A stretch of 64,000 nucleotides of DNA from Adiantum capillus-veneris (taxonomy: Eukaryota > Streptophyta > Polypodiopsida > Polypodiales > Pteridaceae), in the NCBI GenBank assembly GCA_014529385.2, contig CM043946.1:15021077-15085076 (forward strand), in the 5' to 3' direction. The notes beneath the pieces were generated by a model. The model did not search any database, was not told the origin of the DNA, and saw only the letters and a list, made by a program, of their open reading frames with translations. The stretch's first letter is position 1; each line of letters begins with the position of its first letter. The position numbers and the translations under genes are program-made. Below, piece by piece: positions 34,576-45,700 of this stretch.

Positions 34576-35776
34576 CCATTTTGCTTGAATTATTTGAAGA
34601 GTATGAAAATGAATTTCTAGGTGCTATATATCCACAAAGTTGCCTTATGAGCTAAAAAAAACTTAGCATTTTTTTTTGAGTATCGATCTCACCATTAACC
34701 TTACTTTTGCACAACATTTTTGAACCTAAACTGTGTGAAAAAACAGGTCCTGTTTTTGGCATTTTTTCAAATTTTGGCAACTATACTACTCTAAACTTCA
34801 TGTTTGTGAGGTCTAGATGGCTAGAGGTTAGGCCTTCATAGTTCTCAACATGTTTTGATGCTTGTAGGGAGAGCTAAGTGTTAAAATTGAAAGTTATGAC
34901 CGATTTATAAGAATTGCATAATCCTATTTTTTGGCCAAAATTAGCACTTTTATGATTTTTTTGGTGGCTTTCTTGATATCCAAATTCAATTTTGATTGTG
35001 TAAGTGTAATGTAGAACATAAATCTAATCTTCCTTGAGTTTTGGGGGACCTAATATGCTATATAGCATAGTATATGATGATGGTTGACTTTTTTGATTGC
35101 TGAAGAATATGATACATTTTAGAGTAGCAAGTATAACTTTCTCAGTATTGCTAGTTTCTTAGGCCAATTGTGTGTATTTTGTAGTTAGTAACCATATATA
35201 ATCATAGACTACAAACTTGGCTAGATATTGAGTAGTTTTGATGGGTTTCTAGAGGTCATATTGCTAAACCCAGTTTTTTCATGTTTTCTGTATTTAGCAC
35301 TTTATCATTGCCCCCAAGGTTCCAATTGTAAGAGATCCATTATCCTTTTGACATGCTCCATGGCTCCTTTTGAATCCAAAGGCCCAAAGGAAACTAAGAA
35401 AACATGTATATAGTATTTGTATTGAGCGTGACTATAGAAACTTTGATGATAGGTCCTCAGAATGGCAAAAATGCAACTTTTTGTACCTTTTTTTTTTACC
35501 AAAAAAAAATAGTGAGGTAAAAGCAACCATATGTTTTGGTCACCAACCCATTGAAGTTAACGGGGCAAAATGCACTGGTCCATCAACTTTGGAGGCTTGT
35601 AGTGACCAATGGATGAGAAAAATTACAAGTTTCTCATTTTTTCCATATGTAGTAGTTATTGAACTATAATCTCATGAAAGGATTTTTCAAAATGAGTGGA
35701 TCTACTATGGTTTTGGATTTTTTTCCCAAAACCTTGAAAGGACACTTTTATGTCCTGTTAGGTTACCATTCTAGTG
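34576..35776 (+). mobile_element. TTAA-flanked non-autonomous DNA element, copy 1
   Basis: 1,201 bp between TTAA at 34572-34575 and TTAA at 35777-35780. The right end has a GGACACTTTTATGTCC imperfect palindrome and ends CTAGTG. The left end lacks the terminal inverted repeat found in copy 2 (52119-53439, opposite orientation). Removing the element and one TTAA restores the gypsy reading frame, which fixes the target duplication. No transposase is encoded. Superfamily is open: TTAA suits piggyBac- or Kolobok-like elements, but TA or TTA duplication fits as well. Confidence 0.7.
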
Positions 35777-35780
35777 TTAA

Positions 35781-36880
35781 GGAATCCTAAAAATATTGGG
35801 CATATCTTCACAAAGGAGTCTTTTCAAGAGTTGCAGATTGGTTGCGAGGAGTTTCTAACACAGGAGGAGATAAAGTGCTTTCAAAGCATGGTAAGGCTTT
35901 TGCATTTGAGCCACATGAGATAGGATGTGTTGATCCTTCTATTGTAGCTCCTATGGTAGTTTTCACAATACCTCATGTGCCTTGGAATCTGTGGCCTATT
36001 CCGGTTCCAAAGGCTCATTTGCCAAAGTTAGTGGAGCTACTGAATGAGAAGATCAAAATGGAAATTTTGGACCCTTCTTGTGCTCCATACTCAAGTAGGT
36101 GGTTCACAGTTCCAAAGAAGAATGGTTCTCTACGCTTCATCCAAGATATGCAACCAATGAACAAGGTGACAATTAGAAATGTAGGTATAGGTCCAATTGT
36201 GGATGAGTTTGCAGAGGCGTTTGTAGGGAGGGCAATCTACTCAATGGGGGGTATCTACTCATGGTATGATCAATTTCAGCTTGCAATCAAAAGCTGAGAC
36301 TTGACAAACATGAGACCTTTGGTTTTGGTTTAAAGGATGTGTACCTTGCCACACGGAGCAACCAACTCGGTTGCACATATGATGAATGGGATGAATATGG
36401 TCTTACATGACTTTATTCCTCAAATCACAATGCCTTTCGTTGATGATTTGCCTATCAAAGGATGTAAAAAAGCGAGAAAGATGAATCTTTGGATTTCAGG
36501 GGATGACGCAGGTTTGTGGTAAATCACATAAATGATTGTGATAAAATTTTGTCGAGGTTGAAAGAAGTGAATCTTACATTGTCATGGAAAAAGTCCATGT
36601 TTGGTGTCGATGAAGTGCTCATTGTGGGGAACATGTGCGGGCCATATGGTAGGAAACCTTGTCCAACAAAGGTATATGCCATCCAAAGAACGAAAGAAAC
36701 ATGCACTAGCATCACTGAGGTTAGAAGGTTTCTGAGAGCATGTGTCTTTTATGTTATTTGGATTCCACATTATGCGCATGTAGCTGATCCTTTTTATCAA
36801 TTTCTTAGAAAGAATCAAACGTTTAAATGGCACAAGCACATGTAAAAGCCATGAAAAAATTAAAGGAGTTGCTTCAGTCA
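35781..36880 (+). pseudogene. pol: Gypsy II reverse transcriptase
   Basis: Frames at 35842-36297, 36337-36522 and 36516-36845 together read as one Ty3/gypsy reverse transcriptase. Visible motifs are WPIPVPKAHLPKLVELL, SSRWFTVPKKNGSLRFIQD, GATNSVAHMMNGMN and MPFVDDLPIKG, whose VDD carries the two catalytic Asp, then a thumb/connection with GPYGRKPCPTKV. The enzyme copies element RNA to DNA in the particle. Breaks: frameshift near 35.85 kb, a stop after QLAIKS, a frameshift near 36.3 kb and another near 36.51 kb. Gly-to-Gly/Ser changes near the LYSGYDQ motif (here IYSWYDQ) also suggest decay. Confidence 0.8.
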
Positions 36881-37499
36881 GCACCAACTTTGAGAAAGGT
36901 AGACTATGAGTGTCAAAGGCCAGTAATTGTGAACGTAGACACCAATCTTATAGGGATTGGATAGGCAATAGGGAAAGATGACAAAGATGGACACAGGTAT
37001 GTGGTGAGATTTGGAGCAAAGGTACTAAGTGCTCGCCAACAAAACTATCCACAGATAAAGAGAGAGTTATGGGGTATCGTTACAGCCTTGAAAACTGGGA
37101 AAGAGTACCTAATTGGTGCATGCGTGGTTGTAGAAACAAATTGTCTACCACTTCTTGGGATGATTACAAGCTTCTCAGCACTAGACATTGCTATGTTGCG
37201 GTGGATTGCCTACATCAAGTCCTTAAACCCTGAGTTTAAGCACATTGCAAGTAAAGACAATACAGTGGCATATATGCCATCAAGGGAAACGTATGAAAAT
37301 GAGTCATAGATGATTGATGAGCGAGATGATGTGGGAACAAAGTTCTATTCCATCTCTCATGTCAAAGGTAACAATGTATGCATCACTAATCCACTTGAAT
37401 TGTTCTTGAAAGATCTTTATGAAGGTGATTGGCTTCTTATTGGAAGCTACTTGAGTACTCTAACAAAAAAGGATGATTGGTCTGAACATTAATTCAAGA
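36880..37499 (+). pseudogene. Gypsy II RNase H and spacer to integrase
   Basis: VIVNVDTNLIGIG-type first strand with acidic residue, then RQQNYPQIKRELWGIV containing the expected Glu, then TNCLPLLGM where the family usually has Asp, and ALDIAMLRWIAYIK. RNase H removes template RNA. One stop near 36,963 and a second near 37,309 break it. The copia element is inserted at 37,500-37,504. Confidence 0.65.
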
Positions 37500-37504
37500 G
37501 GATA

Positions 37505-37647
37505 TGTTGGAGCTATATATGGCTCACTCTACTCAACTTGGTCTCACCTATATATTTGTATCTTGTCCTCAATATGAATCAGTCTTTGGGAGCGTATATG
37601 GTGTGTCTCTTGTCTGGTCTCTCTCTCTTTCTCTCTACATCTCAACA
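37505..37647 (+). repeat. 5' LTR of the complete copia element
   Basis: 143 bp, starts TGTTGGAGCTATATATGG, ends CTCAACA. Contains TATATAT near its start and a CT-rich 3' part (37,620-37,640). Short for a copia LTR. Confidence 0.95.
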
Positions 37648-37660
37648 TGGTATCAGAGCA
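37648..37660 (+). other. Primer binding site of the complete copia element
   Basis: TGGTATCAGAGCA directly abuts the LTR. It is the standard plant copia site complementary to the 3' end of initiator methionine tRNA. Confidence 0.95.
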
Positions 37661-38417
37661 GTAACGATCATGCGCCGATTCAATTCATGGTGACAAAACA
37701 GTATGTGTATGCGATTTGCATGTAAGATTCAAAAATTGCTACAAATTTTATTTTTGAGCATTGATTCTTGTTAATTGTGGTTGTTTTGTATTAAGAAGAA
37801 TATGATTAGTGTTTTGTGTGACGTTTATTGGTAATCAATCTAATCGTTGATTACGTTTTCTTGTTGATGACACCCTGAACTTCATCTCAATTTTTCTTGC
37901 TGTTCTGCTCAAAATTTGGAGAAACGGGAAAAGTGCATTGGAGCATAGCGCAATGGCACTTTTCATCCAAAACTTGTTCGTCTCCTCGAGCTCTTCGATT
38001 TGAGTTCTAGGTTTGCGTCAATCGGAGTTCGCAGCAGAAAGTTATGCTGTTTTTACTGCAATTGAGCTTGACGCAGCTTTCTTCGTCCTACTTCTTCGTG
38101 AAGCGTCCGCGATCGTTTTTCTTATTTTGGCGTTAACTTTTTCGAGAAGATTTAGCTTTTTGCTATTCATATTGTGGCCGTCAATCTTGCGTCTCACGCC
38201 ACTCTATTTTGAGGACTCTTTTATTATTAACGTCTCCTTTACCCTGCCGTTTTTGGGTGACGTCTCTCACATCTTTGGAAGTTCCTTGAGCATCCTTCTT
38301 ACGTTTATCATTGACAGAACGCAGTCCTCATATCTCTCTCATTCTCAATTGCGGCCTTCACCATATATGGTGTGCAAATTCTGCGATCTTATCTTATACG
38401 TCTTCTCGCAACAAGAT

Positions 38418-41400
38418 ATGGCTATGAATATTCTCGTCAACGGCTTTCCTTCTGGCCAGCGTTCTGTTCCTCCTTTCCAAGGTCAAGGTTTTCCAGGCTG
38501 GAAAGCAAAGATGTTGTTAATTCTTGAAGGCGATGAACTCTCCGATGTTGTTCTTGGAAATCGTGTTTGTCCGCCTCAGCCTGTTGATACGGATAATGAT
38601 AACGTGCTTATCACTGAAGGACCTATATTTGAAGATTGGAATGTTGCTTATACGGATTGGAAACGACGTGATAAAGCAGCTCGTCGGTATATTCTTTCTG
38701 CTCTTACTGATTCTCTTTTGCTTGATATGTACGAACTGCCTACTTCCCATGACGTATGGAAGTACCTTATTGCAAACTTTCAGAAGAAATCTGTCACAGA
38801 AATACTTTATTTGAGAGGGTTGCTTAACAAGTTACAATATGAAGTTGGTACTGCCATGACGGGACATATTGAATCTTTCAAATCTATTATTAATCAACTT
38901 GCTGCTGCCGGTGATCCTGTTCCACAAAAGCAACTGATTACACTTCTCCTTGATACGGTGAAGGACTCTTCTTATGATAACATTGTTACTATTCTCTCTA
39001 ATAAAGATGGTCTTGATTTTGACCAAGCCTGCATGTCTTTAATTGAATACTCTCAACGTCAAGAACGTCGTAATGCTAGTCATGAAACAGCTATGATTTC
39101 ACATGAGGAGACTGAGTCACAACAGATAGAACGGGCTTTTTATGCTCGAAAGCGTCCATTTCAACGAGGAAACCGCAGAGGTGGCCGTCGCGGTAATATT
39201 TTCTCTCGTCTCAAATTTCCTAATAAGCAATGTTCTTACTGCAACAGAAATGGCCATACTGAAGATGATTGTTGGGCACGTCAATATGATGAAGAACACA
39301 ATATTACCACAAAACAACCACGTTTATCTAGAGACTCTTCTTCTTCTTCTTGTGAATATTGTGGACGATCTGATCATCCCACTCATATGTGCTATAAGCG
39401 TCGATTCGACACAGATCGGAATAGAGCATATGCTACTGAACATCGAAACAACATTGTACCAGAAACAAGCTGCGTCCTATGTTCAGTTGCTCCAGACAGA
39501 ATACTTCATGTACGCGATGGATCACTTTTTATTGTCGATTCTGGTGCTACAGGAAATATGACATATCAATCTAAGTGGCTCCATAACTATCATCCACTGC
39601 CAGTTCAACGTGTTGTTTATCTTGCTGATGATACTACTTGTCAAGTAAAGGGTATTGGAGACTTATATCTTGGTACCTTATCTTCTTCCACTCGAATTTT
39701 GCGAGGAGTATTACATGTACCAGATCTTCAACGTAATCTTCTTTCAGTTGCTAGACTTGTTGATCTTGGTCTGTTTGTTGGGTTTGATCATACCAAATGC
39801 CGAATTGAGAAAGATGGACAGACTATAGCCACTGCTCCTCGAAATGGTAATTTGTTTGAACTCTCTCTCAACGATGCTGTAGCAAATGTTGTCACTGCTC
39901 CAGGTGATCATGATTGCAAAGTATGGCATCACCGTTTTGTTCATGCTGATTTCTCAAAACTCCTTGATCTTCAACGTCGTGATCTTGTTCATGGCATGGA
40001 TCTTAAAGCTCATCCTCATATGGGAATTTGTGAATTTTGTGCTCTTGGGAAACACAATCGCAAACCCTTTCCTCTTTCAAATACAACTCATTCTCATGAC
40101 ATATTGGATCTTGTTCATACTGATATATGTGGACCTCTACCTTCTTCGAGATCACAATATCGCTACTTCATTACTTTCATTGATGATTTCTCAAGGTATA
40201 CGACTGTATTTCTACTTAGACAAAAATCTGAAGCCTTATCTGTTTTCAAACAATTCCACAAGGCTGCGGAACTTCAAACTGGTCGTCGCCTTAAGAAGCT
40301 TCGTAGTGACAATGGAGGTGAATATGTTTCTCGAGAGTTTATGAGTTACTGTGCTGACATTGGAATTCATCATGAACACACTATTCCATATTCGCCTCAA
40401 CAGAACGGTGTTGCTGAACGAAAGAATCGCACTATTCTCAATGCTGTAAGATGTATGCTGATTCATTCTGGCTTATCTCGTGTTTTTTGGACTGAAGCTA
40501 CTTTGACAGCAGTATTTATTCAGAATCATCTTCCTACTACTGCACCCTCTGGTAAGATACCCATCACAGCATGGACAGGTGACATTCCTTCTGTATCTCA
40601 TTTTCGAACCTTTGGATGTATTGCTTATATTCATGTTCCCAAAGAAACACGAACAAAGCTTGATGCTCCTGGTCTTAAAGTTATTTTTATTGGATATTCT
40701 GACACTTCCAAAGGCTACAAATTCTATGACCCTTCCTCCAAGAAAGTAATTGTGAATCGTGATGCTACTTTTAACGAACAGCTTATGGGAGGCTCATGGT
40801 CCATGGATGATTCTGATGATACTAAATCATTGCTTCAAGCTTTTCCATTTCTTTCAGAAGATGAAACTCTTCCTATAGAGCAACTTTCCTCTTCACAACC
40901 ATCCATTCCGAATGTCGCCAATGATGATATTGATATTTTTGTTGATCTGCCTATTGATTTTGAACATGGCTCATGTCATGTTTATGATGACGATATTGCT
41001 GATAATGCTTTTTCTACTTCCGAAGATCCAGTTACTTATGATGAAGCTATCTCTTCACCACAAAAGGATCAATGGCAAGAGGCTATGGAAGCAGAGTACG
41101 ATTCTCTTATCTCTAAAGGTACATGGATACTAACTGAATTACCTCCTGGTCGTACAGCTATTAAATGTAAGTGGGTGTATAAGACAAAAGTAAAAGCAGA
41201 TGGATCTTTTGACAAGTTCAAGGCACGTTTAGTTGCAAAAGGTTATTCCCAAGTAGCTGGTGTTGATTATCAAGAGACTTTTTCACCAGTTGTTCGCATT
41301 ACAAGTGTTCGAGTTTTATTGGCATTTTCTGTTCAATTTGATTTAGAAGCTCATCAAATGGATGTGCGAACTGCTTTTCTTAATGGTGACTTGGAAGAGG

Positions 41401-42605
41401 AAATTTATATGGAACAACCAGAAGGGTTTGTTATTCCAGGTAAAGAAGACCTTGTTGCTCAACTCCATAAGGCACTATATGGTCTCAAACAAGCTTCGCG
41501 AGCGTGGTATACAAAATTTGATCTTTTTCTCACCTCTAAAGGATTCATCTCTTGCTCGTCTGACCCCAACTTATACATAAAACGCCAAGGTAGAAGTTTT
41601 GTGATTCTTGCTCTTTATGTGGATGATACCATCCTTGTTTCCAATGATTTGGGATTTCTTCAGCAAGTGAAAAAGTTATTGTCTTCTGCATTTGATATGG
41701 TGGATCTTGGAGAGATTCACTCGTGTCTTGGCATTCAAATCCAACGAAACCGTACAAAAGGTATTTTATTCCTTCGACAGTCAAAGTTTATTGCAGATAC
41801 TATTCAAAAATTTGGTATGGAATCTGCACATTCAGCCAACACACCTTGTCTTGCAAGCTCTACGAAGAACACTTCTGACAATGGCGGTCAACTTGTCACA
41901 AATCAACCTTATGCTAACTTGATTGGATGTCTTCAGTTTGTTGGCATGAACACTCGTCCTGATATTCTGTTTGTTGCTAATTATCTTGGACAACATCTTG
42001 CATGTCCTTCTCTTAAGCATTGGTCTGCTGCAAAGCATGTGTTGAAATACTTGAAAGGCACTATAGATTTTGGTTTAGTTTATCGACGACAACTCACATC
42101 GGATTCTATGCAATCTCTTTCTCTTTTGGGTTACACAGATGCAGACTGGGCAAGCTCACATTTATCTATGCGATCTACTAGTGGAAATTGCTTCTTTATA
42201 AATGGTTGTCTTGTTTCTTGGACTAGCAAGAAACAACGTTGTGTTGCAGTTTCTACGACTGAGTCAGAATATGTTGCGGCATCACTTGCAGCTCGTGAGT
42301 TGATTTGGCTTCGACAAATGCTGGTTGATATTGGTCACTCTCCTCTTTCTAGCACACCCTTGCGGTGTGACAACCAAAGTGCTATTAGTCTTGCAAAAGA
42401 CTATGTTCAACATAATAAGTCAAAGCACATTGCTGTCCATTATCATTATGTCAGGTATGAAGTACGCAAAGGAACCATTATGGTTGAACACTGTCCAAGT
42501 GACCAGATGATTGCAGACATTTTGACCAAAGGCCTCAACGAGTCACGTTTCATCCTCTTGCGCTCGGAGCTTGGAGTTGCTTCGACCTCACTCTTTCTAG
42601 ATTAG
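38418..42605 (+). CDS. gag-pol: Ty1/copia Gag-Pol polyprotein, intact
   Basis: The open frame begins at 38013, but I prefer the ATG at 38418 (MAMNILVNGFPSG), giving 1,395 residues, normal for the family; the upstream part is hydrophobic and reads like leader. Order: UBN2-type Gag; two CCHC knuckles (CSYCNRNGHTEDDC, CEYCGRSDHPTHMC), where one is usual; protease VDSGATGNM; HHCC integrase zinc finger; integrase core with Asp in VHTDICGP, Asp in RSDNGGEY and Glu in NGVAERKNR; reverse transcriptase with KCKWVYKTK, QMDVRTAFLNGDL and YVDDTILV; RNase H with YTDADWAS, TTESEYVA, CDNQSA and KHIAVHYH. All catalytic residues I can check are present. TAG stop. The protein assembles particles and copies and integrates the element. 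Confidence 0.95.
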   Translation: MAMNILVNGFPSGQRSVPPFQGQGFPGWKAKMLLILEGDELSDVVLGNRVCPPQPVDTDNDNVLITEGPIFEDWNVAYTDWKRRDKAARRYILSALTDSLLLDMYELPTSHDVWKYLIANFQKKSVTEILYLRGLLNKLQYEVGTAMTGHIESFKSIINQLAAAGDPVPQKQLITLLLDTVKDSSYDNIVTILSNKDGLDFDQACMSLIEYSQRQERRNASHETAMISHEETESQQIERAFYARKRPFQRGNRRGGRRGNIFSRLKFPNKQCSYCNRNGHTEDDCWARQYDEEHNITTKQPRLSRDSSSSSCEYCGRSDHPTHMCYKRRFDTDRNRAYATEHRNNIVPETSCVLCSVAPDRILHVRDGSLFIVDSGATGNMTYQSKWLHNYHPLPVQRVVYLADDTTCQVKGIGDLYLGTLSSSTRILRGVLHVPDLQRNLLSVARLVDLGLFVGFDHTKCRIEKDGQTIATAPRNGNLFELSLNDAVANVVTAPGDHDCKVWHHRFVHADFSKLLDLQRRDLVHGMDLKAHPHMGICEFCALGKHNRKPFPLSNTTHSHDILDLVHTDICGPLPSSRSQYRYFITFIDDFSRYTTVFLLRQKSEALSVFKQFHKAAELQTGRRLKKLRSDNGGEYVSREFMSYCADIGIHHEHTIPYSPQQNGVAERKNRTILNAVRCMLIHSGLSRVFWTEATLTAVFIQNHLPTTAPSGKIPITAWTGDIPSVSHFRTFGCIAYIHVPKETRTKLDAPGLKVIFIGYSDTSKGYKFYDPSSKKVIVNRDATFNEQLMGGSWSMDDSDDTKSLLQAFPFLSEDETLPIEQLSSSQPSIPNVANDDIDIFVDLPIDFEHGSCHVYDDDIADNAFSTSEDPVTYDEAISSPQKDQWQEAMEAEYDSLISKGTWILTELPPGRTAIKCKWVYKTKVKADGSFDKFKARLVAKGYSQVAGVDYQETFSPVVRITSVRVLLAFSVQFDLEAHQMDVRTAFLNGDLEEEIYMEQPEGFVIPGKEDLVAQLHKALYGLKQASRAWYTKFDLFLTSKGFISCSSDPNLYIKRQGRSFVILALYVDDTILVSNDLGFLQQVKKLLSSAFDMVDLGEIHSCLGIQIQRNRTKGILFLRQSKFIADTIQKFGMESAHSANTPCLASSTKNTSDNGGQLVTNQPYANLIGCLQFVGMNTRPDILFVANYLGQHLACPSLKHWSAAKHVLKYLKGTIDFGLVYRRQLTSDSMQSLSLLGYTDADWASSHLSMRSTSGNCFFINGCLVSWTSKKQRCVAVSTTESEYVAASLAARELIWLRQMLVDIGHSPLSSTPLRCDNQSAISLAKDYVQHNKSKHIAVHYHYVRYEVRKGTIMVEHCPSDQMIADILTKGLNESRFILLRSELGVASTSLFLD

Positions 42606-42844
42606 CTTCTTTGCTATTGTAATAGATTTGTACATATGACATTGTAATCTTTTAGGTACCATGCACTATGCACACTCCACATTTGCACATTGTGATCTCT
42701 AAGTCACTTGAATATTTGTACATAGATGCACAATTCACTTTCACATCATCATCGTTGGTTCATATTTTCACATTGTATAGGGGCTTGGGTTTTTCCCTTG
42801 AACTCCCCAAGGGTTTTTTCATCCAAAGCTAGAGACCTTTGTTT
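42606..42844 (+). other. Copia 3' untranslated region
   Basis: Non-coding stretch between the polyprotein stop and the polypurine tract. Nothing else recognised. Confidence 0.7.
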
Positions 42845-42853
42845 GAGTGGGGG
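42845..42853 (+). other. Polypurine tract of the complete copia element
   Basis: GAGTGGGGG immediately before the 3' LTR; primes plus-strand DNA. Confidence 0.9.
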
Positions 42854-42996
42854 TGTTGGAGCTATATATGGCTCACTCTACTCAACTTGGTCTCACCTAT
42901 ATATTTGTATCTTGTCCTCAATATGAATCAGTCTTTGGGAGCGTATATGGTGTGTCTCTTGTCTGGTCTCTCTCTCTTTCTCTCTACATCTCAACA
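42854..42996 (+). repeat. 3' LTR of the complete copia element
   Basis: 143 bp, no difference from the 5' LTR found by eye. Followed by the GGATA target duplication. Confidence 0.95.
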
Positions 42997-43001
42997 GGAT
43001 A

Positions 43002-44302
43002 CACAGGAAAGCATATGGTTACTTGTGGAAGCATCCTAAACAAAAGGGTTCTACACCACAAAGGGTTATATGTAAAAAAGAGACTCAAGTAAAGCTCATG
43101 CAAGAGTTTCATGAGAGTATATGGGCTGGACATAGGGGTGTGTGGGCAACCTTCTCCAAGTTGAAAGAAAAATAATGATGAGAGGTTATGTATAAAGATG
43201 TATCTCAATTTGTAGAGTCATGTGTAACTTGTCAAATGTATACAAATATTCGACATTGTGATGGAGTGCACCCTACATATCCACTAGCCGTGCACTGTAA
43301 ATGGGTTGTGGATCTAGTCACAATGTCTTTAGTACTCTGGCTGATTAGATACTTGGTTCTGGCACGAGAGGACCTAACTAATCAGGTTGAAGGAAGAGCA
43401 TTAAGAGCTAAAACCATAGACGCTGTGTGTAAATTCCTTCTTGATGAGGTGATTTGCCGTTATGGTTGTGTGGGAAAGATCACTACAGACAGAGGTGAGC
43501 TGGATGCCAAAGAAGCAAGGGAGTTCTTTTCCAAATTAGGAATCAAGCTTTCTCTTAGGAAAGAGGTCATCCTCCTATCATCAAAGCTTTGGCCAAGGCT
43601 TGCGAAGGAAGAGTTGGTGAGTGGCCAAAATTGTTACCATATGCTTTATGGACTGATCGTACAACACATAGCTCAATAACTGGCTACATGGTTGTGGAGC
43701 TAATGTATGGCCAAAATCCAGTGATGCCAATTGAAGATGCAATTCCCACATGGAATGTACTACCTTGACAAGAGGGGCTTAGCAGGGAAGGTCTTCTTGC
43801 ATTGCGCATAAGGCAACTAGAGAGAAGACCTGGAGACATTGAGGTTGCAAAAGAATGACTCAAAAATACAAGGTTGAAAAACAAGGACTACTTTGATAAG
43901 CGACATCGTCTCAGGAGAAAAGCAATTGACAAAGGTGACTGGATTTTAGTGTATGATAATAGCCTTGATAACCAACACACAGTCATGCATAAGTTCTCAA
44001 AAACATGGTTTGGACCGGATGTTGTAAAGCATGTGCATGAAAATGCTACTTACAGCTTGTCTAAACTAGATGGTACAGAAGTAAAGATTTCCATTGCAAG
44101 AAAAAGGATCAAAATGTGTAAGAGAAGAGGAGACAATGATCTCGAAGATGTTAATGAGGAGGAAGACAAAACCACAGGTGAAGATCAAAGTGAAGATGAA
44201 GCTTTGGAACCATCTACTGAAAAAGAAAGCAAGAAAGATGTACAAGAGGGCTTATCTTACAAAGAGAGAATGTGGCACATACCGAAGGATGTGCAGGTTT
44301 AG
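43002..44302 (+). pseudogene. Gypsy II integrase
   Basis: Pieces in shifting frames: zinc-binding HHCC part around HESIWAGHRGVWAT (43,110) and CVTCQMY (43,225); core with Asp in KWVVDLVTM (43,300) and Asp in ITTDRGELDAKEA (43,480); C-terminal part from 43,874 (DYFDKRHRLR, then KGDWILVYD, then KFSKTWFGPDVV) ending in an acidic tail. Integrase inserts the DNA copy. The third catalytic residue region (about 43,560-43,600) is damaged by an apparent deletion. Two or more frameshifts and several stops. Confidence 0.75.
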
Positions 44303-44309
44303 AGGGGGT
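44301..44309 (+). other. Polypurine tract of gypsy II
   Basis: AGAGGGGGT directly after the integrase stop and before TGATGGCGTG, the presumed 3' LTR start. Confidence 0.65.
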
Positions 44310-45700
44310 TGATGGCGTGTTGTAACACATACATAGTGGGAAGGCATTCTACAAGATCTATCTTGCAACTTTTTAGATACGTAATTATATTTCCTATAAT
44401 GTACATATACATATCTAAGTATAATAATAAGCTTTCTATTATTTATCTCAAGGATAACATATTCTTACTTTACTGTCAAAAAGTACTATGGAAAAAGTGT
44501 CAATAGGTCCGTCTCTTTAACTTTGGGCAAAAAGCATTGATTCTTTATTTCTACTATCTCATTATCATCTCACACCCTAGCTAGATCTTTTATCTAGGAT
44601 AAATTGCTATATATATTCTATGTATTTATTATATTTATTTTTAAATAGCTACTAGGAAGGAATCAAATCCTAGTGGGACCCTAGGTGGCATGATTTTCAA
44701 AGATACACTTATTTTAATGCATTATTGCAAGCATGATTACAAACATTTGTCAAGGAGCAATGTCATGCTTTCATATGGCATGAGGTGTCCATTGGAATCA
44801 AATAAAAGTCTACGCTAAGGGGACCACAAGAATAATTTTGCTACCAAAATTGTATCCTATTTTGATGATCTTTTGACACAAGGTTCTAATCCGAACTAGA
44901 AACAATATATAAAATGGGGGTCCTAGCTAATGAGCTGAATTTTTTGCCCTTAGTTTTACTTTTATATTGGAGCCACGGTTGAGGAGATACAATCAAAATA
45001 CTGGACCCCAGTCTGCCCACTTCATGCAGGGACAACTCATTTCCAACTTCTCCAGATTCTGTTCACACTGGTTCTTCTTTTCTTGTGTAAACCCTTGGGG
45101 GTAACCTTCACCTATAAAAGGGGACCTCTTCTTTTTCATTCTCTCTAGAAATTCTAAGTTATTCTTGCTATAGGTACATCTCTCCCCGTAGTATCCTTAT
45201 TGCCTACGGGCAAGAATACGGCTTGGGAGAGAAATTTCTCATCTCTTCACTTCTCTCATACCTACATTTTGCACATACTAGAGTTATACTATATGAATAA
45301 TCCACATGATGAGAATTTCTATCGCTTCCACTCTATGCAGTCTATTAGAATTAACGTATGGATTAGCCCAAAAAGGCTCAATGAAATACTTCTTTCACCG
45401 GATCCCATCATACTACCTCTTATCGACTATAAATTTTCTTTTGATGTAAGTGTAGTTATTTTGCTATGAACCAAGAGGATTTGTACACACAATTAATCCC
45501 AATCACTAGACAAAACATATATATTATGGTGAGCAGAAAACTAAAATTCCAAAGAATAATTCGCAGCATGTTTGATCGGCAAAGATTGAACACCATTAAC
45601 TCATCTATTAACCCTTTCATATTACCCATGATACGATATGACCATAGCCTTGATGTTTTCATCTTTGTGTTGTTTTGATATTCTCTTTATTATTATTTCT
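44310..45700 (+). repeat. 3' LTR of gypsy II (end uncertain)
   Basis: Begins TGATGGCGTGTTGTAAC after the polypurine tract. A TATA box (CCTATAAAAGG) lies at about 45,111-45,121, followed by a short GC-richer then AT-rich region as in an R-U5 segment. Without the 5' LTR the end cannot be fixed; it may be anywhere from about 45.2 to 45.7 kb. Confidence 0.5.
45111..45121 (+). promoter_or_regulatory. TATA box in gypsy II 3' LTR
   Basis: CCTATAAAAGG about 800 bp into the LTR; could read outward into 45.2 kb and beyond. Confidence 0.5.

Larger units (their letters stand above)
37505..42996 (+). mobile_element. Complete Ty1/copia retrotransposon, apparently recent
   Basis: 5,492 bp with LTRs of 143 bp at both ends that look identical base for base, TG...CA termini, and a 5 bp target duplication GGATA (37500-37504 and 42997-43001). 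It has a perfect copia-type primer site, a ~760 bp leader, one uninterrupted polyprotein frame and a polypurine tract against the 3' LTR. It sits in the gypsy II polymerase in the same orientation. Identical LTRs and an intact frame imply recent transposition and possible autonomy. Confidence 0.95.
33627..45700 (+). mobile_element. Ty3/gypsy retrotransposon II, 5'-truncated, with two nested insertions
   Basis: Protease (33.63-34.1 kb), linker (34.1-34.57), reverse transcriptase and RNase H (35.79-37.3) and integrase (43.0-44.3) occur in gypsy order, followed by a polypurine tract and a 3' LTR. LTR, primer site and gag are missing upstream. A TTAA-flanked DNA element interrupts the linker and a complete copia element interrupts the stretch before the integrase. 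Several stops and frameshifts show that it is old. The 3' LTR end is uncertain. Confidence 0.8.

Noticed and set aside
38524-42510. Additional frames on both strands inside the copia polyprotein
   Set aside because: They overlap the intact, domain-complete frame and have no family resemblance of their own.
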